Of a stretch of DNA of 64,000 nt, positions 8,077 to 17,192 are shown piece by piece. Below the pieces are notes generated by a model. The model was not told the origin of the DNA. It searched no databases and was given only the letters and a program-made list of their open reading frames with translations. Origin of the DNA: Neoroseomonas eburnea. Lineage in GTDB: Bacteria > Pseudomonadota > Alphaproteobacteria > Acetobacterales > Acetobacteraceae. Within the stretch, counting starts at the first letter, position 1. Every line of letters starts with the position of its first letter. The position numbers and the translations under genes were made by a program. Location of the stretch: positions 62,001-126,000 of the forward strand of contig NZ_JAAEDL010000007.1 in assembly GCF_018129005.1 (NCBI RefSeq). The letters run 5' to 3'.

Positions 8077-10301
8077 GTCAGCCACACGACACGCCGGGAC
8101 GCGGCCGCCCGGCAGCGGCCGCCGCGGGTGGGCTCGCGGGGTGCGCCGGCCTGGTTCCGGCGCTCGCCTCGCTGTCCGTCCTGCTGCTCGCCGGAGTCGC
8201 GCTGCCATCGGCGCGTGCGGGCGAGCAGCCCGCCGCAGTTGCCACGGGCCCGCAGGTCGGTGTGCGCACGGGCAACCATCCCGGCTATGGCCGAGTCGTC
8301 TTCGACTGGCCGGCGCGCATCTCCTACGAGGCCGAGGTGACCGGCGGCGAGCTGGTGATCCGATTCGCCGAGTCGGGCCGCATCGCCGCGCCGGCGATGG
8401 CGCCGCGCAATGTCCTTGGCGTCGTCTCCGACGGCGGCACGGTGCGCATCGCCGCACGCGAGGGTGCGCGGTTCCGCCACTTCCACCACGGGCCCAAGCT
8501 GGTCGTCGACATCCTGGACCCCGCGCGCGAAGGCGCGCCGGCCGATTCGGCCCGCGCCGAGAACGCGCCCATGGCGGGCCTGACGGCGGACGGCGTGCTG
8601 GCGGATCTCGCCGCGGCGACGCGCCTCGCCGGCCCCGCCCGCGAGGCGGAGCGCTCAGCCATGCTGGCGAGCGCCTCGCCCGCGGCGACGGGCGGCGCGG
8701 CACCGCCCGCGATCGTGAGCGATGCGCCGCTGCCGCCCCAATCGGACGCCTCGACGCCGACCGTGATCCGCATGGCCCAGTCGCTGCCGATGGGCGGGCC
8801 GCGGATGAACGTTCCCCTGAATGCGCCGACCCAGCCCGGCATGCCGATGGTGGCCCAGGCACAGGCCCAGCCGGCGCCGATGGCGCCCGCGGTCCCGGGC
8901 ATGCCCCAGGTCATGGCGCCGCAGCCGGGTGCGACGCTCACCCGGCCGCTGGTGCTCGAGCAGGGTGCCGGCCGGCTGGTGGAACTGCCCGCCCCGGCGC
9001 TGACCGTGCTGGTGGCCGATCCGCGCATCGCGCGCGTGCAGCCTGCCTCGCCGACCAGCCTCTTCATCATGGGCGTCAACGCGGGACGCACGAACCTGAT
9101 CGCGACCCGCGAGGACGGTTCGCTGGTCGCCGAGTTCGACATCACCGTGCAGGCCACCGCGACCGGCGCGCCGCAGGCCGCGCCGATCGCCGCCGCGCCG
9201 GCGGTGACCGCCGGGCAGGTGCAGAGCATGATCCGCCGCCTGGTGCGCGGCGGGCAGAACGTCCGCGTCGCGCTGGCCGGCCGCGGCGGTGCCATCGTCC
9301 TGAGCGGCATGGTGCCGAGCGCGACCGACGCGCAGCGCGCCGAAGCCATCGCCAAGTCGATGGGGGGGGAAGCGCGCGAGGTCATCAACAACCTCACCCT
9401 GCTGTCGGGCATCCAGGTGAACCTGCGTGTCCGCGTTGCGGAGATCTCACGCGAGGTGACGCGGGACCTCGGCTTCAATTGGCTGGGCACCTTCAACGAC
9501 GGCACCTGGCAGATCGGCATGCGCACCGGCGGCGGCGTCGCCGGGAGCATCATCAGCGCGCTCACCGGATCCGCGGCCACCACCGGCGGCCTGGTCGGCG
9601 TGGGTTTCCGCGGCGGCAACTGGGACATCAACGGCATCATCGACGCGCTGGCGCAGGACCGCCTCGTTACCATCCTGGCCGAGCCGAACCTGACCGCGCA
9701 GTCGGGCGAGATGGCGTCCTTCCTCGCCGGCGGCGAGTTCCCGGTGCCGATCGCCGCCTCGAACAACAGCAATGCGCTGACGGTCGAGTACAAGACCTTC
9801 GGCGTCAGCCTCGCTTTCGTGCCGACGGTGCTCTCCCCCGAGCGGCTGAACATGCGGGTTCGCCCGGAGGTCAGCGAACTCTCGCAGACCAATTCGGTCA
9901 CCTTCCCGATCGCCGGCAGCACGGTCACCATCCCGGGCCTGACGGTGCGTCGCGCGGAGACCACCATCGAGGTGGGCAGCGGCCAGAGCTTCGCCATCGC
10001 GGGCCTGCTGAGCCGCACCAGCGGCTACAACAACAACGGCATCGCGGGGCTCGCCGACATCCCGGTGCTCGGCGCGCTGTTCCGGTCGGACAGCTTCCGC
10101 CGCAACGAATCGGAGCTGGTGATCATCATCACGCCCTACCTCGTGCGGCCGGTTTCCGACCCGCAGGCCCTGGCGACGCCGCTCGACACCTTCCGCCCGG
10201 CGACCGATCTCGAGCGCATCCTGCTCCGGCGGCAGACGGGGTCCGGTGCGCCCTACCGCCAGATCAGGCCGCCCGCGGCGGCCGGCTTCATCGTGGAGTG
10301 A
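8073..10301 (+). CDS. cpaC: Tad pilus secretin CpaC/RcpA with extra N-terminal AMIN-like domain
   Basis: 742 residues, much longer than the roughly 500 of ordinary CpaC. Residues about 25-45 form the export signal. Residues about 60-150 (GYGRVVFDWPARISYEAEV and on) resemble AMIN domains, which bind peptidoglycan. A Pro/Met/Ala-rich linker follows to about 290. Then come the pilus-type N domain (RLVELPAPALTVLVADPRIARV), a BON-like stretch (RGGAIVLSGMVPSATDAQRAEAIAKSMG) and the secretin pore region (about 440-700), ending in NESELVIIITPYLVRPV. It should form the outer-membrane ring for the Flp pilus. The start overlaps cpaB (ATGA). Confidence 0.9.
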   Translation: MSQPHDTPGRGRPAAAAAGGLAGCAGLVPALASLSVLLLAGVALPSARAGEQPAAVATGPQVGVRTGNHPGYGRVVFDWPARISYEAEVTGGELVIRFAESGRIAAPAMAPRNVLGVVSDGGTVRIAAREGARFRHFHHGPKLVVDILDPAREGAPADSARAENAPMAGLTADGVLADLAAATRLAGPAREAERSAMLASASPAATGGAAPPAIVSDAPLPPQSDASTPTVIRMAQSLPMGGPRMNVPLNAPTQPGMPMVAQAQAQPAPMAPAVPGMPQVMAPQPGATLTRPLVLEQGAGRLVELPAPALTVLVADPRIARVQPASPTSLFIMGVNAGRTNLIATREDGSLVAEFDITVQATATGAPQAAPIAAAPAVTAGQVQSMIRRLVRGGQNVRVALAGRGGAIVLSGMVPSATDAQRAEAIAKSMGGEAREVINNLTLLSGIQVNLRVRVAEISREVTRDLGFNWLGTFNDGTWQIGMRTGGGVAGSIISALTGSAATTGGLVGVGFRGGNWDINGIIDALAQDRLVTILAEPNLTAQSGEMASFLAGGEFPVPIAASNNSNALTVEYKTFGVSLAFVPTVLSPERLNMRVRPEVSELSQTNSVTFPIAGSTVTIPGLTVRRAETTIEVGSGQSFAIAGLLSRTSGYNNNGIAGLADIPVLGALFRSDSFRRNESELVIIITPYLVRPVSDPQALATPLDTFRPATDLERILLRRQTGSGAPYRQIRPPAAAGFIVE

Positions 10302-10306
10302 CCGGC

Positions 10307-10636
10307 ATGGCACGGCGAACGACACCGATCCTGGGCCTGGCGCTGGCGCTCGGGGCATGCGCGCCCGACACCTACTTTCCGCCGAACGACTTCGACCGGC
10401 GCGGCACCTGGCAGGCCGAGGGGATCAACGACCGCAACCTGCGCGCCCAGATCGCCGACCCGGCGCATCTGACGCGCGGCGCGGCGGCGGCAACCGACCG
10501 TGGCCAGGCTGGCAGCGCCGCGATCCAGGCGCTCGAGGCCGGCAGGCGCCCGGCGCTGCCGGCGGGCTTCTCCGAAGTCGGTCAGCAGAGCAGCGGCGCG
10601 GCCGGCGTCTCCTCGGGAGGCGGCGGTGCGAACTGA
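10307..10636 (+). CDS. Small lipoprotein in the CpaD position of the tad locus
   Basis: 109 residues. MARRTTPILGLALALGACAP is a lipoprotein signal with the lipobox LGAC, so Cys18 would be lipidated. The rest is hydrophilic (YFPPNDFDRRGTWQAEG) and ends in a Gly/Ser-rich tail. It sits just after the secretin, where many tad loci have the pilotin-like lipoprotein CpaD. It is only half the usual CpaD length and I see no CpaD motif, so the role as secretin pilot is inferred from position and lipidation. Confidence 0.75.
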   Translation: MARRTTPILGLALALGACAPDTYFPPNDFDRRGTWQAEGINDRNLRAQIADPAHLTRGAAAATDRGQAGSAAIQALEAGRRPALPAGFSEVGQQSSGAAGVSSGGGGAN

Positions 10637-11864
10637 GCGCATGCCGGTTCGCGAGTTGCCCGATGCCGGGCGCGGCGGCGGCGCGATCATCTCGGCCGAC
10701 CGGCCGGCGCTCATGGTCTTCGTCGCCGACGAGGCGAGCGAGGCGGCGATCCGCGGCGGCCTCGGGGACGTGCTCGGCGCGCAGATGCGGCGCGGCACCG
10801 TGCGCAATGCGGTCAAGGTGCTCGAGAAGGAGACGACGCCGCGTGTCCTGATCGTCGACATCAGCGGCATCGACGACCCCTTCGCCGCGCTCGACGACTT
10901 GGCGAGCGTCTGTACGCCCGACGTCCGCGTGCTGGTGGTCGGCGAGCGGACCGAGATCGGCTTCTACCGCGACATCACGCGCAATGTCGGCGTGCACGAA
11001 TACCTGCACAAGCCGCTGACGCGGGACAATGTCGCACGGCTCTTCGCCCCGCACGTCCAGGGCAGCGGCGACATCGGCCAGGATCGCGGCGGCCAGGTGA
11101 CGGTCGTCTGCGGTGTCCATGGCGGTGTCGGCGCCACCACCATCGCGGTGAACCTCGCGCTCGAGCTCGAGGAACTCACGCGCAGCCACGTCGCGCTGCT
11201 CGACCTGCATCTCCAGGGCGGGGCGGCGGCGATGATGCTCGGCGCGCGGGTGACCTCCGGCCTGCGCGTGGCGCTCGAGGAGCCGGACCGTGTCGATGCG
11301 CTGTTCCTCGACCGGGTGGGCGTGCCGATCGGCGAGCGCATCCGGCTGATCGCCGCCGAGGAGCCGATGGAGGCCGACATCAGGCCGACCGAGGAGGGTG
11401 TGCGCCGCGTCGTCGACATGCTGCGGCAGCGCTTCAACCACGTGGTGGTGGACGTGCCGGTGCCGCCCGGCCCGATGGAGCGCGCGGTGCTGCAGCGCGC
11501 GCGCCATGTCGTGCTCGTGCTCGGCCCCGAGGTGGCGAGCATCCGCGATACCGTCTCGATCAAGAAGCTCGTTGCCATGACCGGCGCGGCGGGCCGCGTG
11601 ATCACCGTGCTCAACGGCCTCGGGCGTCGGGGCTACCTGCCGCTCAAGCTGGTCGCGGAAGGCATCGGGGGCGCGCCCGACGTGATCATCCCCGACCTGC
11701 CGCGGCAATTGCCGCGCGCCGCCAATCTCGGCCGCCCGGCGCTGAAGGACAGCGCGGTGTTCCGCCGCTCCCTCGCGCAACTCTCGCAGGAGATCTCGGC
11801 GGTGCGCGCCTCGGCCCAGGCGCGTTCCCTGTTCGCACGGATCCTTGGACGCGGAGGCAGCTGA
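10626..11864 (+). CDS. cpaE: Flp pilus assembly ATPase-like protein CpaE (TadZ)
   Basis: 412 residues from the GTG at 10626, which has GGGAGG five bases upstream; an ATG five codons later lacks one. Residues 30-145 look like a receiver-type domain (LMVFVADE, VLIVDIS, EYLHKPLTRDNV). Residues 157-400 are MinD/ParA-like. The nucleotide loop reads VHGGVGATT (164-172): the signature Lys before GG is His and the GK(T/S) Lys is Ala, so ATP hydrolysis is doubtful, as in other divergent TadZ/CpaE proteins. It probably localises the pilus machine at the membrane. It overlaps the lipoprotein gene by 11 bases and cpaF by one. Confidence 0.9.
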   Translation: MRTERMPVRELPDAGRGGGAIISADRPALMVFVADEASEAAIRGGLGDVLGAQMRRGTVRNAVKVLEKETTPRVLIVDISGIDDPFAALDDLASVCTPDVRVLVVGERTEIGFYRDITRNVGVHEYLHKPLTRDNVARLFAPHVQGSGDIGQDRGGQVTVVCGVHGGVGATTIAVNLALELEELTRSHVALLDLHLQGGAAAMMLGARVTSGLRVALEEPDRVDALFLDRVGVPIGERIRLIAAEEPMEADIRPTEEGVRRVVDMLRQRFNHVVVDVPVPPGPMERAVLQRARHVVLVLGPEVASIRDTVSIKKLVAMTGAAGRVITVLNGLGRRGYLPLKLVAEGIGGAPDVIIPDLPRQLPRAANLGRPALKDSAVFRRSLAQLSQEISAVRASAQARSLFARILGRGGS

Positions 11865-13231
11865 TGCGCCCCTTCGGACGCCGCAACGACGGCAGCCCGC
11901 TCCTGCCGGTGCCCCTGCAGACGGAGCCGGTCGCGCGCGCGATCAACGTCTCCGCCGGCGACATCGCGCTGTCCGACAGCGCCGAGCTGGCGCGCCTGCG
12001 CACACTGGTGCTCGAGCGGATCGACCCGGTGGTGGCCGGCGAGCTGCCGCCGGCGGCACTGCGCCAGCAGCTCGACGCGCTGGTCCATGAGCTCGCCAGC
12101 CGCGAGCGCATGGAGATCTCCGCGCGGGACCAGTCCCGCATCGCGGAGGAGATCGCCCGCGACATGGTGGGCTACGGCCCGCTCGAGCCGCTGCTCGCCG
12201 ACGATAGCATCAACGACATCATGGTGAACGGGCCGGACAACGTCTTCGTCGAGGTGCGCGGCAAGCTGATCCGCACCAATGTGCGCTTCCGCAGCTCCGC
12301 CCAGGTTGCCGCCATCGCGCAGAAGATCGCCGCGACGGTCGGCCGGCGCGTCGATGAATCGAGCCCGCTGTGCGATGCGCGCCTGCTCGACGGGTCCCGC
12401 GTCAACATCGTCTTCCCGCCGCTTGCGCTCGACGGGCCCTGCATCTCGATCCGCAAGTTCGCCAAGAAGCGCTACGACCTGCCTTCCCTGACGTCGAACG
12501 GGTCGATGTCGCCCGCGGTGCAGCGGATCCTCGAGATCTCGGCGCGCTGCCGGCTCAATGTCATCATCTCTGGCGGCACCGGCTCGGGCAAGACGACGAT
12601 GCTCAATGCCATGTCGCGCCTGATCGACCACGGCGAACGCATCGTCACCATCGAGGACGCGGCGGAACTGCAGCTGCAGCAGCCGCATGTCGTGCGGCTC
12701 GAGACCCGGCACGCCAATCTCGAGGGTCGCGGCGAGATCACCGCGCGCGACCTGGTGCGCAACGCCTTGCGCATGCGCCCCGACCGCATCATCGTCGGCG
12801 AGGTCCGGGGCGCCGAGGCCTTCGACATGCTGCAGGCGATGAACACCGGCCATGACGGTTCGTTCTGCACGGTGCATGCCAATACTTCCCGCGATGCGCT
12901 GACCCGCATCGAGAACATGGTGATGATGGCGCAGTCGACGCTGCCGTCGCGGGCGATCCGCACGCAGATCGCCGCCGCCGTCGACCTCATCGTGCAGATC
13001 GAGCGCATGCGCGACGGCGGGCGACGCGTCTCGCAGGTTTCCGAGATCTGCGGCCTGGAAGGCGATGTCATCACGATGAACGACATCTTCACCTTCCAGT
13101 ACGAAGGTGAGAACGCCGACGGCAAGCTGCGCGGATCGTGGAGCTCCCCGGGCATGCGGCCGGCCTTCGTCGACCGGCTGAGCTATTTCGGCATGCTCGA
13201 TCCCTGGATGCGCGCGCTCCAGGAAGCCTGA
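11864..13231 (+). CDS. cpaF: Flp pilus secretion ATPase CpaF (TadA)
   Basis: 455-residue cytoplasmic hexameric ATPase of the type II/IV secretion family that powers Flp pilus assembly. Seen: DMVGYGPLEPLLADDSINDIMVNGP (100-124), Walker A SGGTGSGKTT (236-245), the Asp box VTIEDAAELQL (261-271), the Walker B region RPDRIIVGEVRGAEAFDMLQAMNTGHDGS split over 305-333, and the His box CTVHANTSRDAL. All key residues are intact. The start codon overlaps the cpaE stop (TGATG). Confidence 0.96.
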   Translation: MRPFGRRNDGSPLLPVPLQTEPVARAINVSAGDIALSDSAELARLRTLVLERIDPVVAGELPPAALRQQLDALVHELASRERMEISARDQSRIAEEIARDMVGYGPLEPLLADDSINDIMVNGPDNVFVEVRGKLIRTNVRFRSSAQVAAIAQKIAATVGRRVDESSPLCDARLLDGSRVNIVFPPLALDGPCISIRKFAKKRYDLPSLTSNGSMSPAVQRILEISARCRLNVIISGGTGSGKTTMLNAMSRLIDHGERIVTIEDAAELQLQQPHVVRLETRHANLEGRGEITARDLVRNALRMRPDRIIVGEVRGAEAFDMLQAMNTGHDGSFCTVHANTSRDALTRIENMVMMAQSTLPSRAIRTQIAAAVDLIVQIERMRDGGRRVSQVSEICGLEGDVITMNDIFTFQYEGENADGKLRGSWSSPGMRPAFVDRLSYFGMLDPWMRALQEA

Positions 13232-13233
13232 CG

Positions 13234-14190
13234 ATGGACCGCCGCATCCTTCTCGGCGTCGGCGCGCTCCTGACGATCGCTCTGTTGACGGCGCTCGTCA
13301 CGCTGGTCAAGCAGGGCCAGGCGCGGCGCCTGAAGGAACGCATCGCCACCGCCGGGGCGCCGACGCTGCGCGAAGTGGAAGCGGCAGGTCTGCCGAGCAT
13401 CCGCCTGCAGACCAACGAGAGCCGCCCCTTCGTCGAACGCATCCTGCGATTCCTCCGCTTCAATCCCGACCTGCCGCAGGAACAGAAGATCCCGTGGCCC
13501 ATCGTCGTGGTGGCGGGGGTGCTGATCGGGGTCTTCGCGGGCTACAACCTCATTCGCTTCTTTGGCGTCTACATCTCGATCCCGCTCGGCATACTGCTCG
13601 GGCTCGGCCTTATCCGCTTCGCCTTCGGCTACCAGCATGCGCGTTACGTCGACGCGGTGTTCCGGCAGATCCCCGATGCGATCGGGCTGATGGTGCGCGC
13701 GATCCGCGCCGGCCTGCCGGTGGGCGAGGCGATGCGCAGCGTTGCGGCCGAACTCGCGCCCCCCCTGCGCGACGAGTTTGCCCGCATGCTCGGCGACGTC
13801 GCGATCGGCCGGCCCGTGGACCAGGCGCTGATGCGCGTCTACCAGCGGACCCAACTGCCGGAATTCTCCTTCCTCGCGGTCACCCTCGGCATGCAGTCGC
13901 AGACCGGCGGCAACCTTGCCGAGACGCTTGAGAACCTCGCCGACATCGTGCGCAAGCGCGTGGAACTCGCCAAGCGCGCCAATGCCCTGGCGGCGGAGGC
14001 GCGCATGCAGGCGGGCATCCTCCTCGTGCTGCCCTACCTCGCGGCGCTCGCCATGTCGCAGATCCAGCCCTTCTACGTCGCGCAATTCTCGAGTCCGGCC
14101 GGACAGAAGCTCGCGATGATCGGCCTCGGCTTCTCCATCTTCGGCTTCCTGGTCATCCGCTGGATGATCAAGCGCGCCGGCCAGGATTGA
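13234..14190 (+). CDS. tadB: Flp pilus inner-membrane platform protein TadB
   Basis: 318 residues from the ATG at 13234, two bases after the cpaF stop; longer in-frame versions would overlap cpaF deeply. An N-terminal helix (ILLGVGALLTIALLTALVTLV) and a helical pair about residues 85-135 precede the T2SSF domain (RQIPDAIGLMVRAIRAGLPVGEAMRSV; LGMQSQTGGNLAETLENLADIVR). A last membrane segment follows. TadB and TadC form the platform on which CpaF acts. Confidence 0.93.
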   Translation: MDRRILLGVGALLTIALLTALVTLVKQGQARRLKERIATAGAPTLREVEAAGLPSIRLQTNESRPFVERILRFLRFNPDLPQEQKIPWPIVVVAGVLIGVFAGYNLIRFFGVYISIPLGILLGLGLIRFAFGYQHARYVDAVFRQIPDAIGLMVRAIRAGLPVGEAMRSVAAELAPPLRDEFARMLGDVAIGRPVDQALMRVYQRTQLPEFSFLAVTLGMQSQTGGNLAETLENLADIVRKRVELAKRANALAAEARMQAGILLVLPYLAALAMSQIQPFYVAQFSSPAGQKLAMIGLGFSIFGFLVIRWMIKRAGQD

Positions 14191-14194
14191 TCTG

Positions 14195-15154
14195 ATGGAA
14201 GCCCTCGGCATCGACACCGGGCTGCTCGCGATCCTCGCCGTGGCGGCGGCCGTGGCGCTGGCGATCTCGGCCGCGATCCTGCTCGCGCGCAGCGTGGAGG
14301 ACAAGGACGTCTCCATGCGTGTGCAGGGCATCCTGCGCCCGGAAATCACGCGTGAGGCCGCGCCGCGCGGCGGCATCAGCGCCGCCGCCGCACCCTTCCG
14401 CCGCATCGGCGAGGCGCTGCGCAACACCACGCTCATCTCCGAGAAGGACCTCGAAGGCTTTCGCATGGCGATCGCCGCGGCCGGGTACAACCCGCGCGCA
14501 GCCGTGCCGACCTTCATCGGCGTCAAGGCGGTGCTGCTGATCAGCCTGCCGGTGATCGCCTTCGTCTACGCCCACCTGAACAACTTCGCCACGCCGCGAC
14601 TCGCCTTCACCGTCTTCGGCGCCATCTTCCTCGGCATCTTCGGGCCGAACTACTTCCTCATGTACCTCAAGGGGAAGCACGAGCAGACGCTGCGCAAGGG
14701 TTTGCCGGACGCTCTCGATCTGCTGGTGGTGACGGCCGAGGCGGGGCTCGGCATCGAGACGGCGCTCGACCGGGTCGCGCGGGAGATCGAGCACACCAAC
14801 CGGCCGCTCGCGCTCGCCTTCCTCGTTCTGGTGCAGGAACTCCGCATGCTGCCGGACCGGCGGCAGGCGCTGGAGCGATTCGCGCAGCGCACCGATTTCG
14901 AGGGGTTCAAGCGACTCGGCGGCACTCTGTCGCAGACGCTCAAGTACGGCACGCCGCTCGCGCAGGCGCTGCGCACCCTCGCTGCGGAAATGCGCACCGA
15001 TCGCATGCTGCGAATCGAGGAAAAGGCGATTCGCCTGCCGGCCCTGCTGGTCATCCCGCTGATCCTGTTCATCATGCCTGCGGTCTTCATTGCGTTGGTC
15101 GGGCCATCCGTGCTGGAACTCTCCAAGGGGCTGTTCTCCGGAATCCAACGATGA
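14195..15154 (+). CDS. tadC: Flp pilus inner-membrane platform protein TadC
   Basis: 319 residues, the second T2SSF protein of the locus. An N-terminal helix (LLAILAVAAAVALAISAAILL) precedes a central helix pair. The T2SSF core is LRKGLPDALDLLVVTAEAGLGIETALDRVAREI and the later FEGFKRLGGTLSQTLKYGTPLAQAL, followed by LLVIPLILFIMPAVFIALVGP. It begins four bases after tadB and overlaps tadD by four, so the set is translated as a unit. Confidence 0.93.
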   Translation: MEALGIDTGLLAILAVAAAVALAISAAILLARSVEDKDVSMRVQGILRPEITREAAPRGGISAAAAPFRRIGEALRNTTLISEKDLEGFRMAIAAAGYNPRAAVPTFIGVKAVLLISLPVIAFVYAHLNNFATPRLAFTVFGAIFLGIFGPNYFLMYLKGKHEQTLRKGLPDALDLLVVTAEAGLGIETALDRVAREIEHTNRPLALAFLVLVQELRMLPDRRQALERFAQRTDFEGFKRLGGTLSQTLKYGTPLAQALRTLAAEMRTDRMLRIEEKAIRLPALLVIPLILFIMPAVFIALVGPSVLELSKGLFSGIQR

Positions 15155-15906
15155 TGCATTCCCGGCTGCCGATCATGGTGCTGGCCGCGCTCCTCGCAGG
15201 TTGCGCGAGCGACGGGCTGCGCGATCCCGATGCCGCCTCCCGAATGCGAATCGCCGCCTCGGCGGAATCGTCGGGCCAGATGGATGTGGCGCTGTCCATG
15301 TACGGCGCGGCGGCCGCGCGGGATCCAGACAACGTCGAGGCGCAGACCCGCTTCGCGGCCGCGCTGGTGCGCGCGGGCAACCACGCACAGGCCGAGCAGG
15401 TCCTGGCGGCCGCGGTGCAGCGGCGGCCGGGCGACCGCGCCCTGCTGGTCCAACTGGGCCGGATGCGGCTGCGCAACGGGGCGGCGGGTGAGGCGCTCAG
15501 CCTGTTCGACCGGGTGCTCGCAACCGACAGCCGCAGCGTCCCGGCCCTCGATGGCCGCGGCGTGGCGCTCGACCTCATGGGGCGGCACCCGGAGGCGCAG
15601 GAATCCTATCGCCGTGCGCAGGCGCTCGATCCGAACGCCATTTCCGTGGCCAACAATCTCGGGCTCTCACTGCTGCTCGACGGCCGTCCGGATGAGGCGC
15701 GCGCCGTGCTCGAGCCGCTCGCCCGCCGCGCCGACGCGACGCAGCGCGTGACGGCGAACTACGCCATCGCGCTCGCCGCGACAGGGCAGGAGGCGGCGGC
15801 GCGGTCCATGATCGGCGACGCCGATGTCGACCTGCGCGGTGTGGCGGAGAGCCTGCGGGTGAATCGCCAGGTCATCGAGGTCACGCCAGCGGGCGGCCGT
15901 AGCTGA
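15151..15906 (+). CDS. tadD: TPR-containing lipoprotein TadD
   Basis: 251 residues. MMHSRLPIMVLAALLAGCAS is a lipoprotein signal (LAGC). At least four tetratricopeptide-like repeats follow, for example GQMDVALSMYGAAAARDPDNVEAQTRFA, GRHPEAQESYRRAQALDPNAISVANNLG and GRPDEARAVLEPLARRAD (only parts shown). TadD is needed for Flp pilus assembly and is thought to be an outer-membrane lipoprotein assisting the secretin. It is the last gene of the tad run; no tadE, tadF or tadG follows. Confidence 0.88.
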   Translation: MMHSRLPIMVLAALLAGCASDGLRDPDAASRMRIAASAESSGQMDVALSMYGAAAARDPDNVEAQTRFAAALVRAGNHAQAEQVLAAAVQRRPGDRALLVQLGRMRLRNGAAGEALSLFDRVLATDSRSVPALDGRGVALDLMGRHPEAQESYRRAQALDPNAISVANNLGLSLLLDGRPDEARAVLEPLARRADATQRVTANYAIALAATGQEAAARSMIGDADVDLRGVAESLRVNRQVIEVTPAGGRS

Positions 15907-15925
15907 CGGCCGCTGCCGCCGGGTC

Positions 15926-17113
15926 ATGGCCGGGTCCGGGGGGGCGTGGCTGACAGGACGCAGCCTGCTGTTCGGCAGCGTGTTCGTGGTCATCATCTAC
16001 GCCGCGCTGCTCGTGGGCGGGATCGTCATGCGGGCGGGTGCGCCGCCGATCGCTGACTACCTGGCATTCCATGCCGCCGGACGTCTGGCGGCAGAGGGGG
16101 CGGCCGCCGACGCTTATGACTGGGCTGTGCTGCACGCGGCGCACGCCGGGATCCTCGGCGAGCCGGTGCCGGGCAGGCTCGGTTGGCTCAACCCCCCGAC
16201 CTTCTTCTTCGCGATCCTGCCCTTCTCGGCACTGCCCTACCGGCTCGGCTGGCTCGTCTGGATCCTCGCCTCTGGCGTGGCCTTCGCGTTGGCCGCGCGC
16301 GCCATCCTGCCGCGGGCGGCCGCCGTCGCCGCGGCACTGGCCGTGCCGCCGGTCATGTTCACCGCCTCGGTCGGGCAGAACGGTCTGCTCACGGCGGCGC
16401 TGCTCGGCGCGACCCTCGCTTTGCTCGATCGCCGGCCGGTCGCGGCGGGGATCGCGCTCGGCCTGCTGACGGTGAAGCCGCAGTTCGGCCTGCTCTTCCC
16501 GATCCTGCTCGCGGCGAGCGGGCGGTGGCGCAGCTTCCTCGCGGCGGCGGCCACCGCCCTGGCCCTGGCGGCGGCGGCCTGCCTCGCCTTTGGTACCGAG
16601 GCCTGGATCGCCTTCCTCGAGGCCTCCGGCGGCAATGCGGAGCGCCTCCTGGCCAACGGCCAGGACGTCTCGCCCCGCATCCTCTCCGTCCATGCCTTCG
16701 TCATGCGCGCCACCGGGCAGGAGGCGCTCGCGGCGGCGCTCCACGCCCTCGTGGCGCTGGCGGCGACGGTCGTGACGCTGCGCCTCTGGCTGCGCCGGCC
16801 GGAGGGGCCGGAGGAGGCGCGGGCCGCTGCGGCGATCGCCGGCGCCTTCCTCGTCACCCCCTATGTCTGGGGCTACGACATGCCGGCGATCGCCATGGCG
16901 GCGCTGTTCCTGGCCCGGGCCGGGCTGCGCGACGGATTCATGCCGGCGGAACGGGCCCTGATCGTGCTGGCCTGTGCCTGGCCGGCCGTGCTGGTGGCGC
17001 AGCCGCACCCCTTGGTCGGGCCGGCGGCCTGGCTGCTGATCCTGGTCCTCGCCTGGCGGCGCGACCGTGCGTGGCGGCTTGCGCCGGCGAGGCCTTCAAC
17101 AGGTTCGGCGTAA
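15926..17113 (+). CDS. Polytopic membrane protein, GT87/DUF2029 glycosyltransferase-like
   Basis: 395 residues with about ten hydrophobic segments. The pattern fits the DUF2029/GT87 family of polyprenyl-phosphate-dependent mannosyltransferase-like proteins: ADYLAFHAAGRLAAEGAAADAYD near the N-terminus (an acidic periplasmic loop), GWLNPPTFFFAILPFSALPY, and ALGLLTVKPQFGLLFPILLAASGRWR. It starts 20 bases after tadD on the same strand, so it may glycosylate envelope or pilus components, but that is only a position-based guess. The gene converges with the transglycosylase at 17193. Confidence 0.75.
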   Translation: MAGSGGAWLTGRSLLFGSVFVVIIYAALLVGGIVMRAGAPPIADYLAFHAAGRLAAEGAAADAYDWAVLHAAHAGILGEPVPGRLGWLNPPTFFFAILPFSALPYRLGWLVWILASGVAFALAARAILPRAAAVAAALAVPPVMFTASVGQNGLLTAALLGATLALLDRRPVAAGIALGLLTVKPQFGLLFPILLAASGRWRSFLAAAATALALAAAACLAFGTEAWIAFLEASGGNAERLLANGQDVSPRILSVHAFVMRATGQEALAAALHALVALAATVVTLRLWLRRPEGPEEARAAAAIAGAFLVTPYVWGYDMPAIAMAALFLARAGLRDGFMPAERALIVLACAWPAVLVAQPHPLVGPAAWLLILVLAWRRDRAWRLAPARPSTGSA

Positions 17114-17192
17114 AGGTCCCGATGCGCGGGCGACGGCCGCGCCAGGCCCGTGGGCCGATGCAATGCCTGATCGCCGAAACGCTGTGCTGCCG

